Source: Schistocephalus solidus (taxonomy: Eukaryota > Platyhelminthes > Cestoda > Diphyllobothriidea > Diphyllobothriidae). From it: a stretch of DNA of 64,000 nt. The DNA lies in the NCBI GenBank assembly GCA_017591395.1, contig WEDG01007661.1:117553-181552 (forward strand). The letters run 5' to 3'. The notes under the pieces were generated by a model that saw only the letters and a program-made list of their open reading frames with translations, had not been told where the DNA came from and did not search any database. Each line of letters opens with the position of its first letter. Positions within the stretch are counted from its first letter, which is position 1. Of the stretch, positions 12,491 through 21,811 are shown piece after piece. The position numbers were made by a program, and so were the translations under genes.

Positions 12491-13380
12491 GAAGATTGTC
12501 TGACCAAGATGGGCACGAGTTGTGCTACGGAATCAGGCACATCGATTGCTGATAGTGGCGGCGGTTCTTTGTACTATTTAACCTTGTCTAATTTAAGAGG
12601 CCTTACATGAAAGTTTGGAATTGTGTGGCTAGGTGATGACGGCTTTGTGCCATCAGCGTTCAGGGCCTGAGCGTCTGAATCCCAGTAGCGCTACATAGTC
12701 CTACACGCTAGCGGTGCCTCGGCGGTTTACGTTAAGTCTCAGCAGACCACACATACGACGAGGCAGCACGCCGTGCGCCTGACTTCGCAGACGGCTGATG
12801 GGGATCAGAACAAAGGAGCCGCATGGGAAGCTACTCTCCTCCAACCTCCTAAAAAACTCATTGTCATACGGCGGTGTGGGTTTTGAGAGGGTGATAGCAA
12901 AGGAGATGCGGTGAGCTTGTTCGCAACGTGATGACTGTTGACACACCTTCGCCGCCCTGACCAGCTTGAAACGGCCCCCGCCTGTCCTGTTCTAACTAAT
13001 TTTTTTTCATCTAAACTGACTTCCCTCCGTTTCCAACCTCGCAAAATCGGCTTTTGAAGGACGGCAGGGTTGGGAAAGGAGGACAAAAAGTACTCATGAC
13101 TCGGTTCGTTTTTTTTTCAGCTGCTTGTCACGCCCTCTGGCCTTTGCTATGCGAATTAAGGGCCCCACATTGAGGTTGGCTCAGGCAAAGTCCCCCCTTC
13201 CCTCCGTTGGTCGTACAGCGGCAACCTAAAGTTGGAAGCGCATAAGAAACGACAAACAAAAGTCGATGGGACATTGACCACTCATGGTGAATAGTCTGGA
13301 GTACTCTATTGTGTAAAAATTCAAAATGGCAGAGTTCCAACATTTTACACGTTCAGGTGAACCACTATCAGTAGGGAGGT
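12491..13380. other. Unrecognised, partly GC-rich
   Basis: 12690-12990 is noticeably GC-rich and has overlapping open frames of up to 93 codons on the minus strand, none with a recognisable domain. A TTTTTTTTTCAG tract at about 13109-13120 resembles a splice acceptor, but nothing else supports an exon. Confidence 0.35.
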
Positions 13381-13751
13381 CTTGTATAGGCGCCTACAAA
13401 GGAGATGGGAATAGGAACCACCCTGACCGCTTTAAAAAGGGGGCCTTACGGTAAATTTAAGGAAGAGCACATATACCAGTGTCTTAACCCTAACACTGAC
13501 CCTAACATTAAACTCAACCTTCACCTTAATCTTAACCCTAGCCCTACCTTAAATCTAAACCCTACAACTGACATGATAATAACCTTGACCCTTAGCCTAA
13601 TCATAACCCTAACCCCAACTCTGACCTGCATGTCAAACTTAAACCTAACCCTCACGTTAATCCCAAACATAATTTCATTGGAATGTGAAGCAAAACCACA
13701 TGCCTTATGGGCAGTTCTTTTTCCCGTATCCTGTTTAGGTGGCCATACAAG
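13381..13751 (+). mobile_element. MITE-like element with TAACCC-rich core, copy 2 (most complete)
   Basis: The 5' terminus CTTGTATAGGCGCCTACAAA and the reverse complement of the 3' terminus (CTTGTATGGCCACCTAAACA) are inverted repeats of about 40 bp, each continuing into GGGAATAGGAACC-like sequence. The ~200-bp core (13480-13680) is a degenerate array of CCTAACCCTAA-type hexamers. The element is ~371 bp with no transposase, so it would be non-autonomous. A 139-codon frame across the core is an artefact of the repeat, which translates as Leu-Asn-Pro-Thr-rich sequence. Confidence 0.7.
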
Positions 13752-15684
13752 GCAACCTTACCAAGCTAGCCTTTGCCCGTACAGCTATTCCTATCTTCGT
13801 GCTAAAAATGCTAGAAGATTGTGAGGAGTAACGTAGCGCATTTCGCTTCGAATACCCGAAACTGGTGTTAGATTGACAACATGTCCGCCTTCTCTGCCAT
13901 GAGGCAAGAATGTAGTGGCCGGAGTCATGATACCTACTTATTTCATGAACTCATTGAAGAGTCAATTGGCTTTTAGTCTGGAAACTCCAAATTCATTTGA
14001 TGCAACTTTTTTCCTAAGATGTATACCAACGTACTAGAGATCAAACGGGCACAGACATACTTGTCCCGTTTGTATCTCAGGACATGACCTTCGGCCAGAT
14101 CTGAGCGTATATCCCGCAACAGTTGGGTAAACAAGGGGTCTGTTTGATCCCATTCATTAGCAGCACTGAATGCTACAAGAGCCAACACCACACACCAATT
14201 TTCAGCTGCGATTTTCCATCCACTTGCATTCCGTGTCAAACAAAACTAATATCTCTTGGTGATAGGCAGCTAGATACACGCATAGCTAATAAAAAGATAC
14301 ACTCCAGGTTGTTCGTCCAGCCTTGCGCGATTTTGAGAGTACTGTCCGGCATTTTCGGTATCTTTACAGAATGTGGGTGAAAAAGTGCACAATAGGCTGC
14401 CAAACAGAAAACTGCCAGAGATGCCTCGAACTGCAAGTGAATTACATCAATACTGAAGAGATTTCATTGATTATTTCTTGGAAAAAGAACGCTCTTGATA
14501 ACCACTGTAAGCACTAAAAGACCGAAAAACTGAATTGCAGTCAAAGAAGAAAGATTGGCATATTGTGGTCGATGCAGCCCGACCCTTTCAACATACTCAG
14601 TAGACTTTCTTGCGTCAAAAATGGCCTACAAATTTGGGAACACTAGAACCGATGTCCTTCCGTTTACCTTTGTCAAAATTTCTGGAATCGGTGCGAGATC
14701 ACTCCGAAAATTAATTTATGAGTACGCGATACTTTCACGCGGGCAGCCATTTAAAACGGATAGTCGAAATGGTCACTGCACTTGCAGGAGATACACCATG
14801 TGGAAAAATTGGATTGCTAGTCCGTGGACCCTATTCCCTGAAGTCACCTCCCTGATCTTGTCTCCAACCGACACCTATAAATTTGACCCATCAGTTGCGT
14901 TCTCTCCTTTCGCTGACTAGTATGGTCGAGTTAGGAGCTGCACGGACATAACGGCGAAGTAAGTCCGGATGTCATCTTGCCCGAACCCGGTTATATCTGG
15001 TGCTGGGGTGGAGTTGGCTAGACAAAGATTAAACGAACGCGGTTTTCAATCTGAATTTCGGTCCTGAGGTCTTTGGCATGCGAAGCTGGCATGAAAATGG
15101 CTTCACAATGCTGGGGATCCTACCGCGAACCGAACACAGCGGAAGGAGGTCATCGTAGAGCAGGCTAAATCCGACATGATGAATGTCGTTGCAGGTTTAA
15201 GATACCGCTATTTGTAAAATACTCCCTAAATAAAATTTTGGACATCATTTGTACCTCGACGAATTAAATTTGTGTTCATAGTAGATTTAAATCATACAAA
15301 TAGTTCGTATTCCATTGTGCAGATAGTTCCCATTTGAGGTGACATCCAGTCTTCCAAGACTACTCGGAAGGCTACCAGGCTGTAAATACGACTGCGAAAA
15401 CGAGAAAATAAGAGACACAAACGCAGACAAATAAGATAATTTGTCAAGTAGCGGTTAAAGCTAAAACAGTGAGGTGAGCGGACAGGGAAATATCCGCCAA
15501 TATGTGTCAACCGAACTCGAAATTACCCAAAATCACGAGACTACATGAACTCTAGCCACGAAACCAACTGTTCTCCAGACGCACAGCCCACCCAAAACTA
15601 ATCCAAATTATTTTTAAATTCGACGCTAGTTTTTGTGCATTGCTTTCGGACGCTGAATTTCCGTTCAAAAAATTCGTCAATTTT
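13752..15684. other. Unrecognised region
   Basis: The longest open frame is 121 codons on the plus strand (14555-14920), with no domain that I recognise. Overlapping frames on both strands near 13973-14436 are equally uninformative. Confidence 0.4.
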
Positions 15685-16075
15685 ATCGTCGTAGTTCCAC
15701 GATGTCCACCGTATGCTCCATGGCATGGTGGTGCAAGGGTGGTGATTTGTGCGTAAATTAGTTTAAAGTGATAGTAGACTTGCACTGCATCTACCGCACT
15801 CTCTCTCTCTCTCTCTCTTCCCTTACCCGCCTGTGCCCCGGTGTTAAGACATAGTCAAGAAGCCTTGAGGTACAGATGAAGCATCTCCCACGGAGTGAGA
15901 GAGTGGGGTGCGGCATGAGCCTGCACCTACGCGTGCCCATGTTGAGCACGGGCACCTCCCGGGTTCGGCATTTGCTATGGGATCACATCCCAGAATAATA
16001 ACGCCTGCCGCACCCTCAGTTGGCCCCCGTGTTGGTCCAGCGCATTTACCACGCGGCCCGTTTAGGGGGCCCAGC
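15685..16075 (-). mobile_element. SINE with LINE-derived 3' tail, minus strand
   Basis: Read on the minus strand, the head (16075 to 15905) starts with a region resembling a Ser/Leu-type tRNA D-arm (GGCCGCGTGGTAAATGCGCT). From about 15850 down to 15685 the sequence matches the 3' tail of the RTE-like LINE: a GA-rich run, then GTGCGGTAGATGCAG, CTACTATCACTTTAAACTAA and CCATGGAGCATACGGTGGAC. Sharing a tail with the LINE suggests that the LINE reverse transcriptase mobilised it in trans. The (CT)n at 15799-15818 is the complement of the GA run. Confidence 0.75.
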
Positions 16076-16500
16076 AACAAATCCACAAGTACACACTGAG
16101 ACGTAGGAAGAGCAGCTAAGTTGTAACAAGCCATCTGAAGATGAAGGAGTGTTCACTGTTAAGAAGTTAGTTGCATTCCGAAGTTTCATCTCGCCACACA
16201 GGACGTCCATAAGTATAGGCTAACCCAGTTTATCCCTCAAGCATGGTATGTCCTTGGCCTTCTCCCACACTACTCCCAACTTTCGCTGCTAATTCCCTTA
16301 ATGACTAGTTTACTTATTTATGTGGACGTAGAGGTGTGCTGAGAAAAGAGTGAACACTATGCTTTGTCATTATGTCCTCTACAAAATTCCACACTTATCG
16401 GGAATCGCATTTTCGCAAAGGCTACTGGAGGTGAAAATTTTGCTGGCTTCCGAAGGAATTTCAGCGTTGATGCTGTTTAGCGCTGGTTATTACTTCTTTT
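16076..16500. other. Unrecognised spacer
   Basis: Nothing beyond short random open frames is visible. Confidence 0.4.
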
Positions 16501-16740
16501 TGATCTCATTTGCACTCTGGCACCCCGGTAGGTCAGCTCAGCAGGATGCTAACCCAACTCACCTTCTGAGGAAACAATATTTTTAACTCATGTATTTTGA
16601 TATTTTGATTCAATATATGCTAGCACCCCTGTTAGTCAGCTCAGCAGGACGTTAACCCAACACACCTTCTACGTGAAAAAATATTTTGATCCAATTTTCA
16701 CTCTGGGACCCCCGTTGGTCAGCTCAGCTACAAAATTTGA
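16501..16740. repeat. Imperfect tandem repeat, three units of ~83-103 bp
   Basis: GTCAGCTCAG recurs at 16532, 16635 and 16718. It is followed in the first two units by CAGGAYGYTAACCCAAC and an AATATTTT motif. The third unit is cut short. No function is evident. Confidence 0.7.
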
Positions 16741-17226
16741 GTGTCAGGTACCTCAACATAATTTTCCTTTTGGGGTTTCAGATTTCGTCAAAGAAATTTT
16801 CGTATTTCCTGGTTAACTATACCACCTCCTCTTCACCTCTAATACCGCCGGGAATTAAAAATCGTTCAAGTATTGCCGATGTGCACCTAATCTATGCTAC
16901 ATCACCGTTCGCCAGTTATTGGCAGACATTACACGAAATTATGGTAAACTGTACTCACATCTAGGAAATTGTCGACTTTGAAGAAACTCCTACTTTTCTG
17001 GAGATCCTAGATAAGGTTGCTGAAAACCCAATGAAACTCATTTTGGAACCCCATGCGGAAGTAATTACAGGTCCCATGCTCGTTTACAATTTGCTGCTGC
17101 AAACTTAATGGTACATCAGAAGGCAGATCCCTATTAATTAGTTTCATGGAAAGTCATAAAGTCTTATTTATGCCGGCTAGCCCAAATATATACTGATAAG
17201 GAACTTTATAAAAGAGAGTAGCATAC
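16741..17226 (-). other. Start of Hox intron 1 (minus strand)
   Basis: This is the sequence immediately downstream of the splice donor at 17226. It contains no homeobox and no long open frame. The intron must continue leftwards; no acceptor with a homeodomain was found down to position 1. Confidence 0.5.
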
Positions 17227-17227
17227 C
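17221..17227 (-). promoter_or_regulatory. Splice donor of Hox exon 1
   Basis: On the minus strand the coding sequence ends AAAG followed by GTATGC. It comes directly after the hexapeptide, where Hox introns normally fall. Past it the frame reads an unremarkable 15-residue tail to a stop. Confidence 0.75.
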
Positions 17228-18469
17228 TTTGGAGTGAACGCGCTTCATCCAGGGATAGATCACTGCAGTGGTGGTTGGGATGCTGGTTGGGATGCCGACG
17301 GTTGTAGTACTAGCACTATTGTTTAGAGGTCCAGTGCTTTTACAACTGCCGTTGTTAGGAGTACTGGTGATTGCGAGGGGGCCGACAACACTAGCAGTGC
17401 TGCATGATGAGACCCTATGTAATTTTGAAACGTCAGTTGGACTACTTTCACTGTCCAGAGGACCAGCGTACGCATTAGAGCTAAACGAAGCTTTCTGAGG
17501 CGAGGATGACAGATGTGACTGGGTGAGAGAGGTTCTGGAGGAAGGCACGCTCTGGGTTTGAGGTCGCATAGGCGCTTTCGTTTGGTAGTCTCCCGGGTAG
17601 GTTAATGGCACCGACTGGGACAATGCGGATTTTCGATCGAGTGCTGCTGCTAATGTCACTGACGTTGGTACAGCAACCGTTACCGAGCCAGGTAGCCCTG
17701 AGGTGAGGTCACAAGCGTGAATCTTGTCCCGATAGGCTAGGTTATCCCGGTCAGCATCTTGACGCTCGTCCAGAAGCGGGTTGGCCATCTTGACGAAGGC
17801 CTGCGGCTCTGGAGAGAGAATGGGTGGGGCAACATATGAATCCATATGTGTGTGAAGGTAGTCAAGCTGTCTTACACAGGAGGAGGAGGAGGAAGGACTG
17901 CGTACAAATTGGGATGAGTACAAACCGGAGGACATGGCCATGCCATTGGGAGAACGCTTTAAACAATTAATTCTAGGAATTAGTTCAGTCTGCTCCTCTG
18001 TGCAGGATAAAAGTGGGGAACAGTTGAGTGCTGCCTGATGCTCATTCCGTTCTGTCGGAAAGTACTCAATCTTAACAACCGGTGCAGGTCGCCTGCAGCC
18101 CTCAAAGGTGCTAACCGACTCATTCTGCATAGTCCCCAGTGATCTGGACTCAAAGTTAAGGAGCGTCTTGTCACCTTGATTACTGAAGTTCACTGGTGAG
18201 ATCTTCTGTAGACCATCGGGTGATGCCTCGGCGTAGCAGGTGACTTGACCTGGATGAATCACCGGCGACTGATAGTAGTGCAGTCTGCTCTCCTCCAGAC
18301 GGTGTTCATTCCTGGAGCGGGGAAAAGGAAGGTCGATGGCACTGGATTCAAGCATTCCCTCTAGACTCGTTAGGTGATGGGGTGCGAACGAGAAGGCGGT
18401 CGGTGAGGTGCCAGTGCAGGCGGTTACGATGTTTGCGGTTCTCCTATGAAGGTCTCCCTCGGTTTCCAT
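17227..18469 (-). CDS. Hox transcription factor, exon 1 (Hox4/Deformed-like; homeobox exon absent)
   Basis: The frame encodes about 414 residues of low-complexity Ser/Pro/Thr-rich sequence ending in a Hox hexapeptide: IYPWMKRVHSK, with YPWM at 17257-17246 (about residues 405-408). In Hox proteins this motif binds the PBC/Exd cofactor and lies just upstream of the homeodomain, usually separated from it by an intron. The sequence shows this arrangement: after AAAG the genome reads GTATGC, a donor at 17226 leaving phase 1. YPWMK-[KR]-VH is closest to Hox4/Deformed proteins as I know them; a neighbouring central class cannot be excluded. I chose the ATG at 18469 (METEGD). The frame stays open to a stop about 50 nt upstream, and an upstream coding exon is possible. 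No neighbour or operon logic applies. Confidence 0.85.
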
Positions 18470-19545
18470 CCCCCTCGGAGAAAATCCAGCGCAGCTGGGA
18501 TAGCGCACTGAGTCCGGAGGAATTTTCGTCGAAGTTATACTCTAATATTGACAATCTCTCCTTCCTGGTCTTCTCCAGCTTTTTTTGCACCCTACCACTT
18601 GTTACAGCCAAATTCTCCGTTGCCGGTGGGCACGTAGGCAGGGATGATGAAGGACGACTGGTGGAAAATTTATTAACCTCGTGTTTTGTCACTTAGCGTG
18701 CCTCCGCCTTCTGGAAGTCGTTAGGAGCATTAAAATGGGGGTAAATTACGGCAGCATTAAGAGTGGTGCCTGAGATGTCGTTATTGTTGCTGGCACAGCC
18801 GTTCCCCGAGGTATTGCTGGACGCGTTTAGTTTATGTTCCGCAGCGCGTGTACGCGGGAATTTGACTATCAATCACTGGGGCCGCAGAACCAATGACTTT
18901 TATGGCCGTTTTCGGGCTGACAGTAGGCAGGAGGCGACCGATCTCCGAAGCTATTGGGTGTGCGTCCGTGCCGGTGCGCACGCACCCTGCTGGTGTCAGT
19001 TGATAAATGCGGAGTTACCCCCTCTTCCCTCCTATTTGCTGCTGCTGCTGCTGCCTGCTGCTGTTGCACACCCTCGGGATGCAGACGAGACGAAGGAGAG
19101 GAAGAAGCTCTAGCTGTATGTGCACACGTGTGGGACTACGCGTGCCCAGCAAACCTCTTGGCTGCATATGGTTCACGGGACGTTAGCTACGCGTGCGCAC
19201 GTGCTTCAACACACGCCCGAACGAGCTGCCGTATGCATGCGACCCCTTCCAGGGTGGGATCGTGAGACAGACAGCCCCCTGCTCCTCTGCCCGTGGCCAC
19301 ACCTCTCGCTCTGCCCCATGGACATGGGTAAAGCTGTCGACCCGACAAATCTGGTCGAGGGTAGGGGTGGCTTGCTGACCGAGCGCGCACATGCAAGCTG
19401 GCTGATCCGATTTGTGTGACCTACCAGTGTGCTAGATCAATGTGTGTAGGGGCTGATGCGACGACCACCTATGTTTGCGCAGCGCACTAGTGCCTCGTTG
19501 GTCCGCATCGCCTCGTGCATCTGTAGATGCGTGTGTGTGTGTGTT
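18470..19545. other. 5' flank of the Hox exon, GC/CpG-rich, with CTG repeat
   Basis: The DNA is clearly richer in G+C and CG dinucleotides than most of the window (especially 18750-19450), as expected around an early-developmental promoter, but I see no TATA box or defined start site. A (CTG)n run lies at 19038-19063. A minus-strand frame (18444-18692) with no in-frame ATG start overlaps the exon in another phase and might contain 5' coding or UTR sequence; this is not supported further. Confidence 0.45.
19531..19544. repeat. (GT)n at the 5' junction of LINE copy A
   Basis: Seven GT units lie immediately before LINE homology begins (about 19551). A longer (GT)n lies directly after the LINE 3' end (21795-21811), so the two probably represent one target site duplicated on insertion. 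Confidence 0.7.
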
Positions 19546-19550
19546 CAGGA

Positions 19551-20930
19551 ATTCACCTGAACACCAAACTGAAGATGTACAAGGCCGTCGTCTTGACGAC
19601 AATCCTTTACGGAGCGGATACCTGGACCGTCTACTCGAACCAAGCCAGGAAGCTGAATCACTTTCATCTCAGCTGCCTCCGCAGAATACTGAAGCTGAGG
19701 TGGCAAGACAGGATCCCGGACACGGAAGTCCTGGAGCGGACCGGAATCCTCAGCATCCATGCCATGCTGAGGCAAGTGCAACTGCGATGGAGCGGCCACC
19801 TGGTAAGAATGGACGACGAGCGACTACCCAAACGACGTTTCTACGGAGATGTCGCAACGGGTACTCGCCGGCAGGGAGGTAAAAAACGACGCTACAAGGA
19901 CACTTTGAAGAAATCGCTGAAGCAAGTGCAAATCAACTCGGCAACCTGGGAGGACCTCGCCCAGGATAGACTGGCATGGAGAAGATCAGTGAAGACTGGT
20001 TCAGCAATCTATGAGGCCAACCGGATCGCCGCCGCCAAGGCCAAAAGAGCGGCACGAAAGTCACCAGCGCCCCGGACCAACACCGCCAATGCCCAGGCCC
20101 TGCCAACATGCCCGCGCTGTCAACGCATCTTCCGCGCGCGAATCGGCCTGGTTGGACATCTTGGGACGCAATGCACCAACAATCCGACAATTCCAATTTC
20201 TATGTCAAATTCGGCCAACCCTCCTTCTGACTCTCCCACCCTCACTCCTGGAATCAATTCCATTACTCCCACCATCATAGAGACCACATCCATCTACTCA
20301 TCGCCTGCTACCCCCACCACCGCAACCACCACCGCCTTCGCCTTCACTACCTCCACCACCACCACCACCACCACCACCACCATCAGCGATGGGAAATCTC
20401 TCCTAAGCTGTACTCAATGCGACCGCACATTAACCTCACGCATCGGCCTGGTCGGTCACTTGCGAATACATCGTACAGAGACCGGTGAGCCAGTGCCTGG
20501 AACACCAGCACACAGCAGAGATCGTCGCCTCCACTGCCCTCACTGTCCTCGCACATTCACTCATCGCATGGGCCTATTCAATCACATGCGCATCCATGAC
20601 AGCGGAATTCACCACAATGCCGACAACACCGATACACCATGCACACCCTCCGCTCCTGCCATTCTTAGCGCCCCTGACACCCCCACTACCATGAACGACA
20701 TCACAGCCTCCTACCGGTTTCTCCTGCCCACACTGCGCCCGCACCTTCAACTCACTCATCGGCCTGGTCGGTCACCTGCGAATCCATCGCACGGAGGCTG
20801 GTGAACCAGTGCCTGCTGCTCCGACATACAGTCGACGCGCCCGCCTTCGCTGCCCTTACTGCTCCCACACATTAACACACCGCATGGGCCTATAAGGACA
20901 CATGCGCCTCCGCGACATCATCCGGTAAAC
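19551..20930 (+). pseudogene. LINE ORF C-terminal part: RT connection domain and C2H2 fingers (copy A)
   Basis: The frame holds the RT C-terminal region ([10 protein letters not shown], then [13 protein letters not shown] and [17 protein letters not shown]), an Arg/Lys-rich segment, and then fingers. The first is a CPRC...H-x4-C type; the next two are C-x2-C-x12-H-x3-H (CTQC..., CPHC...). Between fingers 1 and 2 lies a Pro/Ser/Thr linker with an (ACC)n run encoding consecutive Thr (20353-20382). A frameshift near 20700 puts fingers 4 and 5 out of frame; finger 5 also has a stop (about 20894) and has lost its last His. The element fragment is dead. The role of the fingers is unproven; nucleic-acid binding during integration is the usual inference. 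Confidence 0.8.
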
Positions 20931-21015
20931 CACCGGAAGCTAAGCTACATCAGCGAACACTACCTACACCAATACATCGACAACACCCTCACAATCACTA
21001 TTTACCAGAGTATAT

Positions 21016-21660
21016 CACGGTTTCCTAGAAACCGTGGCTGGGAAGTCTGCCAATCTGACGCTTCCACCAGACCACGCCGTCGGCTCAGTGTATGTGCTGT
21101 GTGTGTCGAGTGGCTGACCAGTGGACTGGGAGTCAGACAGCGATGGCTGCTCCATATCTCCAGAGTTTGTGAATCCTGGTGTTTGCGTTATGGGGGCCAG
21201 GTCGTGCTGTGGCGCGCGAAGACGGCACGCCGATCCGTCAGTTATCGTGCCCACTCCCACATCAGGCAACTGACCGGCTCGGACAGTAGTCTGACTGTGG
21301 GGGTGGGGGAGAGAGTGAGGTCGACAGCTCAGCGCATATTCCTCAATATAAACAATCTGACGAGCTTGAAACTATCACGGTGCGCTAAAAGCCGTGGCTT
21401 GGAAGGCTGCCAACTGACGGGATAACTCGGACCGCGTGGTCAGCCCAATGTGTGTTTTGTGTGGAGTGGCTGACTGGCGGACTGAGAGTCAGGTTGCAAT
21501 GGCTTCTTCTTAATGTGGCCTTTATGGCACTCCCACACCGTGGGATCCGAGCCAGGTGTGGTGGCACGCCCAGGGGCGGCTCCGGCCGCGCCAGCTACCT
21601 GCGTCCTCTCCCGCCTCCGGTCTTCTTGACTCTGTCTTGACACCACGCTCAGGTGGGGGA
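21016..21660 (+). repeat. LINE 3' UTR repeat units (copy A, two units)
   Basis: Two diverged units start at ATCACGGTTTCC (21015) and ATCACGGTGCGC (about 21375). Each opens with an inverted repeat ending CCGTGG, continues with GTCAGCC/GTGTTT-GTGTGGAGTGGCTGAC-like sequence and contains GAGAGTCAGG. The first unit opens with a perfect 9-bp stem and CTA loop (21016-21036). Confidence 0.75.
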
Positions 21661-21794
21661 GGAGGAGAGAGTGCGGTAGATGCAGCGCAAGTCTACTATC
21701 ACTTTAAACTAAATCACGCGCAAGTCACCGTCCCTGCTCCACTTTCCCATGGAGCATACGATGGACATCCTCGGACTACGACGGTCGACCTGTC

Positions 21795-21811
21795 GTGTGT
21801 GTGTGTGTGTG
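21795..21811. repeat. (GT)n at the 3' junction of LINE copy A
   Basis: Eight GT units directly follow the LINE terminus CTGTC. They pair with the (GT)n at 19531-19544 as a probable target-site duplication. Confidence 0.75.

Larger units (their letters stand above)
19546..21794 (+). mobile_element. 5'-truncated RTE-like zinc-finger LINE, copy A
   Basis: Homology to the long copy at 44575-50588 begins around 19551 (equivalent to about 47687) and runs through the end of the coding region, the 3' UTR and the shared 3' terminus ...CTGTC at 21794. The endonuclease and the catalytic part of the reverse transcriptase are missing, as expected from incomplete target-primed reverse transcription. It lies 1.1 kb upstream of the Hox exon. 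Confidence 0.85.

Noticed and set aside
13405..13824. 139-codon plus-strand frame, Leu/Asn/Thr/Pro-rich
   Set aside because: It is the translation of the TAACCC-like core of a MITE copy, including its inverted end.
15844..16134. 96-codon minus-strand frame with Gly/Pro-rich content
   Set aside because: It is contained in the SINE head and LINE-like tail; other copies do not keep the frame.
1..17213. Search for the Hox homeobox exon (KIWFQNRR-type, minus strand)
   Set aside because: No TTYTGRAACCA-type sequence in suitable context was found by eye; absence is not proof, but I do not report a homeodomain exon.
18763..19113. 116-codon plus-strand frame upstream of the Hox exon
   Set aside because: It lies antisense in a CG-rich region and owes its Leu run to the CTG repeat; no domain.
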